Source of the DNA: Chitinophagaceae bacterium
GTDB taxonomy: Bacteria > Bacteroidota > Bacteroidia > Chitinophagales > Chitinophagaceae
NCBI GenBank assembly: GCA_947371755.1
Contig: CANBQT010000001.1
Span: 1-64,000, forward strand
Length of the DNA stretch: 64,000 nt
Direction of reading: 5' to 3'
Shown one piece after another: positions 54,784-62,534 of this stretch. A program made the position numbers and the translations under genes. Positions within the stretch are counted from its first letter, which is position 1, and the number at the start of each line of letters is the position of its first letter. The notes under the pieces were generated by a model, which searched no databases, was not told the origin of the DNA, and worked only from the letters and a program-made list of their open reading frames with translations.

Positions 54784-55299
54784 TTAATCAACAATTTTAT
54801 GCTCAATTGGTTCAACTCTCACTCTAGTAAGGCCTTTTTTCATAAAATCAAGCTCTTTAGCTGCTAATCTGCTTAAATCAACTACTCTTCCCTTCTTGGC
54901 CATTCTTGGATGCATCCGATCATTTATTCTAACTATCACAAATTTGCTGTTGCTTAGATTGGTAACCCTAACCCAGGTATTGAGCTTATAATTATTACTG
55001 GCTGCGGTAAGCTTTGCATTCCTATAATATTCACCCGTAGCTGTTTTTGTACCGTCAAGATTTTTAGAATAAAAACTGGCAATTCCAGTCATTACCTTGG
55101 CATTAGGTTTGAGTTTAAAGCCACCTGGGGGCTCCAATTTAATAGTGGAATCTAATACAAGGGTATCTTTCAGTTGAGTTAGAGAATCCCTTACTTGTAT
55201 GAGTGAATCAGTATTCGGATGCAGAATGGCAGTGTCAATCTGAGCTTGAATCTGGTGTGAACAGATCAAAAACAGCAAAATGGCAATAATTTTTTTCAT
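54784..55299 (-). CDS. rlpA: RlpA-like septal-ring protein (double-psi beta-barrel)
   Basis: A 171-residue exported protein from the ATG at 55299 (MKKIIAILLFLICSH signal). After a Thr/Ser-rich linker the C-terminal 95 residues are the RlpA double-psi barrel: TGIASFYSKNLDGTKTATGE, LTAASNNYKLNTWVRVTN, VIVRINDRMHPRMAKKGRVVDLS. Such proteins cleave or bind glycan strands of peptidoglycan. The Asp in INDR and the His nearby fit the lytic-transglycosylase site. No SPOR domain. Upstream of the OmpA gene, 79 nt apart. Confidence 0.88.
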   Translation of the reverse strand: MKKIIAILLFLICSHQIQAQIDTAILHPNTDSLIQVRDSLTQLKDTLVLDSTIKLEPPGGFKLKPNAKVMTGIASFYSKNLDGTKTATGEYYRNAKLTAASNNYKLNTWVRVTNLSNSKFVIVRINDRMHPRMAKKGRVVDLSRLAAKELDFMKKGLTRVRVEPIEHKIVD

Positions 55300-55581
55300 G
55301 CTTCCAATTTGAAATTTGCCTATCAAACCGACTTTTTTAAAAGAGTAATGTACTTAAAAACTCCCATTTGGTAATTCAATAGGCTACCAATACATCCCCA
55401 TTTTAGCCAAACACCATGCCAAAACCTTCAATTAACCTTTATCTAAAAACTAGAACAAATATTACATTGCATATCAATTATTTACGAATATATAATTAAA
55501 CACAGACGAGATATCTTCTTTTTTAAGATAAGATTATCAGGATTTTTAACCATTTCGGTATTGAAGTAATAAATTTGAGGA

Positions 55582-57609
55582 GTGAAATTCCAATACCAAC
55601 TGTTTCTTGTATTCATTCTAACTCTTCTAATTGTAAATGTTGGGGTTGGACAAACTTGTACCACCTTAGGTCAAAACCCTACCACAGCTTTTCCTGTTTG
55701 CGGTACTACTACATTTCAGCAAAATGTAGTTCCTTTTTGTGGAGGCAGAAGTGTACCAACACCATGTACTGATGGCGCTGGGTATTCAGACATTAATCCA
55801 TTTTGGTATAAATTCACTTGTTTCACATCAGGGAGTTTCGCATTTACCATCAGCCCAATTAATTCAAATGACGATTATGATTGGGAGCTATTTGATATCA
55901 CGGGATATGACCCCATGGATGTTTATACCAACAAAAATTTAATCATTTCTGCGAATTGGTCTGGAATGTATGGTCCAACGGGTGCCGGTAGTTCTGGGAA
56001 AAAATGGTTTGAATGCGCATCTGCAACGATTAACGGAAACCCTACATTCAGTACCATGCCTAATCTGATTGCAGGCCACAATTATATTTTACTAGTAAGT
56101 AATTTTTCACCTTCACAAGTTGGCTATAAACTTTCATTTGGAGGAGGTACTTCTAGCATTATTGATCCTATAACCCCTCTTCTTTCAAAAGTACATGCAG
56201 TTTGCGATGGCACACAGATTCTTTTAATGCTTAACAAAAAAATGAATTGTAGTAGTTTAAGCCCTGACGGATCTGACTTTAGTGTTTCTGGTGCCATTCC
56301 TAACACCATCTCAAAGGCAATTGGCCGTGGGTGTGCCTTTTCTTTTGATACTGATACCTTAGAATTAACTATGCAGAATATCCTTATCCCAGGATCTTAT
56401 TCAGTTACATCTAAACTTGGTATTGATAACAACACATTACTTGACAATTGTGGTAATCAATTGCCTGTTGGATTATCAGAATCACTAATTTTCACCACAG
56501 CTGTGCCCACACCCATGGATAGTATCAAACCAATTGTATGTATTCAAGATACTTTACAATTAGTTTTTAATAGGCCTATGGATTGCAGTTCCATTGCTGA
56601 AGATGGCTCAGATTTTTTCATCACTGGTCCTTCGCCAGTTTCAATAAAATCGGCTAAGGGAATATGTTCCAGTGGATTAACAGACATCATTCAGGTAATT
56701 CTAAATAATCCAATAAAAACAAATGGTGCTTATCAAATTCATTTGAAGGTTGGATCAGATGGGAATACCATTTTAAACGAATGCGGAAAACCTACTGCAG
56801 TTGGGTCTACCCTCAATTTCATAATTAAAAATGTTACTACCGCAGATTTTACAAATCAAATAAATATTGGTTGCAAATTCGATACTTTGAATTTATTTCA
56901 TGATGCAAATAATGGAGCTAACCAATGGAATTGGGCTCTAGATAATGGTTCAAAAAGTAATCTACAGAATCCAATTTTCAAATTGAATCAATTCGGAAAA
57001 CTACATGCATTTTTAAGCGTATCAAATGGCTTTTGTACCGATAGCAGTTCTGTAGATTTAAATTTACCTGATCATACAGTAAAAGCTGGCTTTACTTTAT
57101 CTGATACACTATGTTTAACCGATAGTTTAATAGTTATTGATAATAGCAGTAGCAATACTTCTAGCTGGAATTGGAATTTTGGAAATGGTATTACCAGTAA
57201 AGCAAAACAACCAACTGGCATTTACTTCCAGGCCAATGGCAGGCAAAATCAATATCTTGTAATGCAGGTAGTGCAAAACTCATTTAATTGCACCGACACA
57301 AGCATTAAAAAAGTATTTGTTCTTCCAAACTGCTATATAGATATTCCCTCAGGGTTTACGCCAAATGGGGATGGGCTCAATGATTATCTCTATCCCTTAA
57401 ATGCATTCAAAGCACAAAACCTCAGCTTTAAAGTATATAATAGATATGGGCAAGTAATTTATGAATGCAGTGACTGGCATCAAAAATGGGATGGCAGACT
57501 TAAAGGAGAACTACAACCAAGCGGTACGTATATCTGGACGCTTGATTATACACACAAAGACACAGGTCAGACCTTCCACTTAAAAGGCACCACTGTTCTT
57601 ATTAGATAA
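55582..57609 (+). CDS. secreted protein with PKD-like domains and T9SS gliding-motility-type C-terminus
   Basis: A 675-residue exported protein, starting GTG at 55582 with a GAGG stretch just before it. Signal peptide ends VGVGQ. An N-terminal Cys-rich beta domain is followed by two Ig-like repeats (KAIGRGCAF/LKVGSDGNT regions) and a PKD-type segment (NTSSWNWNFGNG). The end is the gliding-motility-associated C-terminal domain: IPSGFTPNGDGLNDYLYP, VYNRYGQVIYE, DGRLKGELQPSGTYIWTL, the type B sorting signal of the type IX secretion system. Predicted surface protein or adhesin. It overlaps the convergent gene's end by 8 nt. Confidence 0.88.
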   Translation: MKFQYQLFLVFILTLLIVNVGVGQTCTTLGQNPTTAFPVCGTTTFQQNVVPFCGGRSVPTPCTDGAGYSDINPFWYKFTCFTSGSFAFTISPINSNDDYDWELFDITGYDPMDVYTNKNLIISANWSGMYGPTGAGSSGKKWFECASATINGNPTFSTMPNLIAGHNYILLVSNFSPSQVGYKLSFGGGTSSIIDPITPLLSKVHAVCDGTQILLMLNKKMNCSSLSPDGSDFSVSGAIPNTISKAIGRGCAFSFDTDTLELTMQNILIPGSYSVTSKLGIDNNTLLDNCGNQLPVGLSESLIFTTAVPTPMDSIKPIVCIQDTLQLVFNRPMDCSSIAEDGSDFFITGPSPVSIKSAKGICSSGLTDIIQVILNNPIKTNGAYQIHLKVGSDGNTILNECGKPTAVGSTLNFIIKNVTTADFTNQINIGCKFDTLNLFHDANNGANQWNWALDNGSKSNLQNPIFKLNQFGKLHAFLSVSNGFCTDSSSVDLNLPDHTVKAGFTLSDTLCLTDSLIVIDNSSSNTSSWNWNFGNGITSKAKQPTGIYFQANGRQNQYLVMQVVQNSFNCTDTSIKKVFVLPNCYIDIPSGFTPNGDGLNDYLYPLNAFKAQNLSFKVYNRYGQVIYECSDWHQKWDGRLKGELQPSGTYIWTLDYTHKDTGQTFHLKGTTVLIR

Positions 57610-58183
57610 TTGATCCTGAACTGAAATTAAACCGCTCTTTCTTGATTGAATGGATTTCATTCTTTTTCGAAATTACACTGAAGTCAATTTTTGCCTCATA
57701 ATGTTTAGCAAAAAAAGTATTTAACCAAAATGCTTTTCGGAATAAATAACCAGGCTTCTGGTATAAAAAATCGGGTAAAATATGATACCAGTAATGGCCT
57801 TGTTTAATAAAATAATTGACGCACTCTTTTCTCATACCCAATTCTTCTGCCGCTGCAATTACCGCATCGCGTTGACAACGTGAAAATGAAAATGGCTTAA
57901 TAATTCTTGGTTGGAAGCCATAAAGGTATAGATGGTCTTTTACTTGTTTATAATTTTGGTAGCGGGACCTAGCATCACATTGTGGGAAAATAGGAGCAGT
58001 TACAAACCCTAATAACAAAGCTGACTTTAAAAATACAAAATCTGCTTGTGCCCATTTTATCAGATCAAAATATTGAAAGCAATTGTAGATCACTACTATT
58101 TCTGCGATTGTCATCAAGTGAAGTAAATATCCAAGCTTAATGTAAGTAAAAAGAAAGCTTCGCTTATGTACCTGAATAGCCAT
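57602..58183 (-). CDS. unknown Bacteroidota membrane-associated protein
   Basis: A 193-residue protein. Hydrophobic N-terminal segments (residues 10-35 and 48-65) could be two membrane helices. The rest is basic and has two Cys in FPQCDARSRYQN and FSRCQRDAVIAAAEELG, a pattern I have seen in uncharacterised Bacteroidota proteins but cannot name. No catalytic motif. Single gene; its end overlaps the T9SS-type gene by 8 nt. Confidence 0.6.
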   Translation of the reverse strand: MAIQVHKRSFLFTYIKLGYLLHLMTIAEIVVIYNCFQYFDLIKWAQADFVFLKSALLLGFVTAPIFPQCDARSRYQNYKQVKDHLYLYGFQPRIIKPFSFSRCQRDAVIAAAEELGMRKECVNYFIKQGHYWYHILPDFLYQKPGYLFRKAFWLNTFFAKHYEAKIDFSVISKKNEIHSIKKERFNFSSGSII

Positions 58184-58255
58184 AAACTAAAAATAATAGT
58201 TAATTATAAGAATATACAAGGGTTTGATTCATTTTTTATGCTCCGTGGCATTTAT

Positions 58256-58741
58256 TTATTTCATATCCGCGCTAGAAAAAGCCAAGGGCAAGAGGTCTGT
58301 TGCCCTGTCAATAATAAACACTTTACCCTGCGTTCCACCCAGAATTAAACGGATACTATGATTCACCCTATTTTCAAATTCAGACAAACTTTGTCTGCAT
58401 ACGCCGCAAGGACTAATAGGCTTATTACTCACTCCTAATTGGTTGTTATAACTAATTGCCATATCGATAATTGGCAGGCCTGGGTATAAAGAAGAACAAA
58501 TAGATAAAAGAACTCTTTCTGCACATAACCCGGCGGGAAAACTTGCATTTTCCTGGTTACTTCCCTTTAAAATTATTCCATTAATAAGCCTAGCTGCAGC
58601 GCCAACCTGAAATCTTGAATAAGGAGCATACGATAAATCTATTGCTTCTCTTGCTGCATGCAATAAATTAGCATCCCCAACATTTAATGCGTTGATATCT
58701 TGGTATTCGTCGAAGGAAACTTGAATAAGATGTTGCTGCAT
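58256..58741 (-). CDS. cdd: cytidine deaminase
   Basis: A 161-residue zinc enzyme that deaminates cytidine and deoxycytidine. Zinc site: Cys and Glu in GLCAERVLLS and the PCGVCRQSLSEF pair. N-terminal YAPYSRFQVGAAARL is the usual substrate-contact region. Homotetrameric type by length. A terminator lies upstream, between it and lepB. Confidence 0.94.
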   Translation of the reverse strand: MQQHLIQVSFDEYQDINALNVGDANLLHAAREAIDLSYAPYSRFQVGAAARLINGIILKGSNQENASFPAGLCAERVLLSICSSLYPGLPIIDMAISYNNQLGVSNKPISPCGVCRQSLSEFENRVNHSIRLILGGTQGKVFIIDRATDLLPLAFSSADMK

Positions 58742-58757
58742 AAAATATTATTTAGAC

Positions 58758-58788
58758 AAAAAGTCCCCATAGCAAAAGCTATGAGGAC
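58758..58788 (-). terminator. lepB terminator
   Basis: Stem 58763-58773 with 58778-58788 (GTCC..CATAGC core, one G-U pair on the minus strand), then five T on the minus strand. Separates lepB from cdd. Confidence 0.7.
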
Positions 58789-58810
58789 CCCTTCGGTTAT
58801 TAAAGATAAG

Positions 58811-60319
58811 TTATTTGATAGTATTGAACAAACGACCCCAACGTGGTCCTTTATCGTAACTAAACCAGATCATAGAAGCTTTACCCACTACATGTGTTTC
58901 TGGAACAAAACCCCAATAACGACTATCCTGACTACGATGTCTGTTATCACCCATCATCCAGTAATAATTATAAATTGGAGTATAGGTATTGCTTTCTTTT
59001 CCATTGATAAAGAACTTACCATTTTGTTCTTCAAACTTATTATGCTCGTAATCTGAAATCAACCTTTTATAAAGAGCAATATTCTGTGGTGTAAGCTGGA
59101 TAGTTTCACCCTTTTTAGGAATTTTAATGGGTCCAAAGTTGTCTAAACTAAAAGGGAAATTAGCATCATCAAATGGGAAAAAACCGCCCACATAATTATC
59201 AACAAATAGACTGACCGATTTTACATTAGGCTGTTTTTTTATTACATCCAATTCTTCTGGAGTCATATTAATCTTGAAAATATTGGGCTTATTTTCTATT
59301 GTTTGAATTTGGCCTTCCGTATCCTGTACATTTATTCCAAGAGCAGACATTAAAAACTCTTCCGTGAAATTAGTGCCGTTTGTTTCAACCAGATATTCTG
59401 TTTCAGAATTTCTAGGCAAGTACGCTTTTTCGCCATTGATAAATAGCTCAGCATTTTTAATTTGCAATAGATCCCCTGCCTCGCCTACACATCGTTTGAT
59501 ATAATTATCTGTTTTATCCATTGGATGAACGATAATGGGAAATTGGTTCATCAATGCTTCCCTATCACCTTTAAACTGCGTTCGAAGCACATCATAATAA
59601 AGTTGTTTACTACCATATTCAGGCAGGTTGATAATGGTATCTCCAGCTGGAACATTGAAAACCACCACATCATTTCTTTTAACTGGGGTAAATGCAGGAA
59701 GTCTTTTATAGGGAATTTGTATCCATTTCAGGTAAGAAGCTGTGGTGATAGAACCAGGCATTGTATTATGCACAAATGGAAATGACAATGGAGTTTGTGG
59801 TATTCTAGGCCCGTAACTCATTTTATTTACAAATAGAAAATCATTCACTAATAATGTCTTTTCCATACTTCCAGAAGGAATCACATAGGCCTCAAATACA
59901 AAGGTTCTAATAATCGTAGCGGCCACAATTGCAAATACACCTGCATCAATCCATTCACGGGAAGCTGGTTTATGGTATAATTTCATGACTGAAGGGCCAT
60001 AAAATTTTTCATTTTTAGAAAACCCAAGATAAGGGAAATAGATAAAGGGGATAAGTGCAGCTGCAGTATGATGGAGCATATTAACCCTCTTAAACTGCAT
60101 CACAAAAATAATAGTGATCCATATTGTAATGAATTGCCCGGCAACAGGTATCAATTGAAGCCAAAACCAATATTTCTTCAATTCGGTTTTTTCTACTATC
60201 AACCATGTATTGTAAAAAGGGATCAATGCTTTCCAAGGCGTAATTCCTGCCTTCTGAAACATACCATACATACCAATATGCCAACCTATTACACCAACAA
60301 AAAACAAAATTAAACCCAT
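58811..60319 (-). CDS. lepB: signal peptidase I
   Basis: A 502-residue signal peptidase, long as in Bacteroidota. Three hydrophobic segments precede the protease domain and a fourth lies at about residue 125-143. Catalytic Ser151 is in IPSGSMEKTLL and Lys275 in NYIKRCVGEAGD. A later MMGDNRHRSQDSR motif is the conserved box E. It cleaves Sec and Tat leaders on the outer face of the inner membrane. It ends 23 nt before a terminator. Confidence 0.95.
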   Translation of the reverse strand: MGLILFFVGVIGWHIGMYGMFQKAGITPWKALIPFYNTWLIVEKTELKKYWFWLQLIPVAGQFITIWITIIFVMQFKRVNMLHHTAAALIPFIYFPYLGFSKNEKFYGPSVMKLYHKPASREWIDAGVFAIVAATIIRTFVFEAYVIPSGSMEKTLLVNDFLFVNKMSYGPRIPQTPLSFPFVHNTMPGSITTASYLKWIQIPYKRLPAFTPVKRNDVVVFNVPAGDTIINLPEYGSKQLYYDVLRTQFKGDREALMNQFPIIVHPMDKTDNYIKRCVGEAGDLLQIKNAELFINGEKAYLPRNSETEYLVETNGTNFTEEFLMSALGINVQDTEGQIQTIENKPNIFKINMTPEELDVIKKQPNVKSVSLFVDNYVGGFFPFDDANFPFSLDNFGPIKIPKKGETIQLTPQNIALYKRLISDYEHNKFEEQNGKFFINGKESNTYTPIYNYYWMMGDNRHRSQDSRYWGFVPETHVVGKASMIWFSYDKGPRWGRLFNTIK

Positions 60320-60337
60320 AATAATCAGTTATAGGAA

Positions 60338-60345
60338 CAAAAATA
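60338..60345 (-). promoter_or_regulatory. candidate -7 box of lepB
   Basis: TATTTTTG on the minus strand, 19 nt before the ATG, fits TAnnTTTG. No clear -33 element. Confidence 0.35.
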
Positions 60346-60456
60346 TCCTTTTCGGTCACACTTTATCTAATCTAACTGAAAAGTTTTCCTAAATTAGCTT
60401 GTGTTTAACGAAAAACACAGTCCCTGGAATTTAAGTTCAATACCTTTTTTATACGG

Positions 60457-61356
60457 ATGGACTATTTTAGAATCAAAGACATTGAAAATCTAACAGGCAT
60501 CAAAGCCCATACACTACGTATTTGGGAAAAACGATATAAACTAATAGTCTCAAAAAGAAAAGATAGCAACCACCGCTATTTTGATAACGAAGATCTTAAA
60601 ACAATTTTACAGATTAGATATCTCTACGAAACAGATTTTAAAATCTCTCAAATTGCGAAATTGAGTCCTGAAGCAATTGCAACTTTTACTCATATCGACC
60701 ATTCCAATTCAAAAAGCACAGATGCGTTTATTTTGCAATTGATCAATGCCATGATTGATTTTAATGGTAACGACTTCAACAGCATTTTAAATGCTGCCAT
60801 TGATCAGTTTGGTATGCAAAAAGCAATTACTGAAATTGCTTATGGTTTTATGAGAAGAATTGGATTATTGTGGTTAACTAATCACATGATACCTGCTCAG
60901 GAACATTTTGCAACTAATTTGATCAAATCCAGATTAATTAAAGCGATTGAAGAATCCCCCAAAAAACAGGAAAATAAAGATCAAATAACGCTTCTATTTA
61001 CTCCACCCGGAGAATTTCATGAAATCCCTTTGCTTTTTATTCATTTTTTATTTAAGCAAAACAACAGGGGCGTTTGCTATCTGGGAACAAATACTACTAT
61101 GGAAGATTTATCTTACTGTATCGAAAAAAGACAGATCACGCATTTGTATTTTCATCTTATCACCAACCTAACCGGCAAAACCATCAACGAACTAGTTGAA
61201 GAATTGCTAACTCAATTTCCTACAATCCCTCTGATTGTTTCAGGACCACTTGCAAATCAGATCAGCATATCATCACCGAATCTGGTTTGTTTACAAAGCA
61301 TCGAAGAAATGTTGCAATTCCCCATTCATTTTATGAACCCGGAATTACAAAACTAG
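60457..61356 (+). CDS. MerR-family regulator with CarH-like cobalamin-binding-type domain
   Basis: A 299-residue transcription factor. Residues 1-75 are the MerR winged helix (RIKDIENLTGIKAHTLRIWEKRY). Then a helical domain shows the W-x9-EH signature of CarH/LitR-type B12 sensors (W139, E149, H150). The following Rossmann-like part has GEFHEIP where family members have ExHxxG: E186 and His188 are present, but the Gly is Pro (P191). Its His could still bind cobalamin. Bacteroidota often have light-responsive regulators of this kind. The 3' end overlaps the convergent regulator by 26 nt. Confidence 0.87.
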   Translation: MDYFRIKDIENLTGIKAHTLRIWEKRYKLIVSKRKDSNHRYFDNEDLKTILQIRYLYETDFKISQIAKLSPEAIATFTHIDHSNSKSTDAFILQLINAMIDFNGNDFNSILNAAIDQFGMQKAITEIAYGFMRRIGLLWLTNHMIPAQEHFATNLIKSRLIKAIEESPKKQENKDQITLLFTPPGEFHEIPLLFIHFLFKQNNRGVCYLGTNTTMEDLSYCIEKRQITHLYFHLITNLTGKTINELVEELLTQFPTIPLIVSGPLANQISISSPNLVCLQSIEEMLQFPIHFMNPELQN

Positions 61357-62494
61357 ATATATCGGCAACCGTTATTGTTTTACCTGAAAGAATGATCAAT
61401 CTTTCAACAACATTTCTAAGTTCCCGGATATTGCCAGTCCAATTATGCAATTGCAATGCATCCATCGCTTTTTTATCAATCAATTTTGGAGCTTGTCCAT
61501 ATTCTTGTGCAATATCAATCAAGAATTTCTCTACCAGTAATGGAATATCTTCTAATCTTTGATTAAGTGAGGGTACATTGATTAAAATAACACCTAATCG
61601 ATGATACAGATCCAGTCTGAAGTTCTTCAACTCAACTTCTTTTAATAAGTCTTTATTTGTTGCAGCAATCACTCGAACATCTACAGAGATTTCTTTATCT
61701 CCTCCTACTCTAGTTATCTTTGATTCCTGCAATGCTCTCAATACTTTTGCCTGTGCAGACAAGCTCATATCACCAATCTCATCAAGGAATAGAGTACCTC
61801 CATTAGCTTGTTCAAATTTGCCGATTCTTTGTTTGATTGCGGAGGTAAAAGATCCTTTTTCGTGACCAAACAATTCGCTTTCAATTAATTCAGAGGGAAT
61901 TGCAGCGCAGTTAACCTCAATGATAGGAGAACCCGACCGATTACTTTTTTCATGCAACCATCTTGCAACTAATTCCTTTCCTGTACCATTCTCACCAGTC
62001 ACCAATACCCTTGCATCAGTAGTAGCTACTTTTTCAATGGTTTCTTTGATTTTTCTGATTGCTTCACTATTCCCAATAATCTCCTGCACTTTTGAAACCT
62101 TTCTCTTCAAAACTTTGGTCTCTTTAACGAGATTATTTTTATCTAAAGCATTCCTGATAGTAATCAACAATCTATTTAGATCTGGCGGCTTAGAGATATA
62201 GTCGTATGCCCCTTTTTTTACAGCATCTACAGCTGTTTCTATATTACCGTGTCCACTGATCATGATAACCGGCACTTCAGAATTTGCTTGAATGATACTA
62301 TCTAAAAATTCTAGCCCGTCAAGCTTTGGCATTTTAATGTCGCATAAAACCAAATCAAAGGCATTTGCATTAAACTTCTTCAATCCTTCTTCCCCATCTG
62401 CAGCTTCGTCTACTTTAAAACCTTCGTTGGTTAATATATCCTTCAATACATTCCTAATGGAACGTTCGTCATCAATTATAAGAATTTGTGCCAT
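61331..62494 (-). CDS. NtrC-type response regulator lacking a DNA-binding domain
   Basis: A 387-residue protein. Receiver domain: acidic pocket D8/D9, phospho-acceptor D52 (LVLCDIKMP) and the conserved Lys in YDYISKPP. AAA+ sigma-54 interaction domain: Walker A VTGENGTGKE, GTLFLDEIGDM, and sensor-2 Arg in WTGNIRELRNVVER. Two oddities: the GAFTGA loop that contacts sigma-54 reads GSFTSA, and the chain ends right after the AAA+ domain, without the Fis-type HTH helix. Without DNA binding it may act on sigma-54 from solution or through a partner. No histidine kinase gene adjoins. Confidence 0.9.
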   Translation of the reverse strand: MAQILIIDDERSIRNVLKDILTNEGFKVDEAADGEEGLKKFNANAFDLVLCDIKMPKLDGLEFLDSIIQANSEVPVIMISGHGNIETAVDAVKKGAYDYISKPPDLNRLLITIRNALDKNNLVKETKVLKRKVSKVQEIIGNSEAIRKIKETIEKVATTDARVLVTGENGTGKELVARWLHEKSNRSGSPIIEVNCAAIPSELIESELFGHEKGSFTSAIKQRIGKFEQANGGTLFLDEIGDMSLSAQAKVLRALQESKITRVGGDKEISVDVRVIAATNKDLLKEVELKNFRLDLYHRLGVILINVPSLNQRLEDIPLLVEKFLIDIAQEYGQAPKLIDKKAMDALQLHNWTGNIRELRNVVERLIILSGKTITVADISSFVIPGS

Positions 62495-62534
62495 GGTCTT
62501 TTTTTAATTCGGTGTTGCTAAGATAATCAATGCC

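Noticed and set aside
54705-54815. Longer start of the OmpA gene
   Set aside because: The extra residues have no signal-peptide pattern, while the ATG at 54704 starts a standard one and a -7 box lies just upstream of it.
58700-59056. Open frame antisense to lepB and cdd starts
   Set aside because: Covers conserved parts of lepB; product has no recognisable features.
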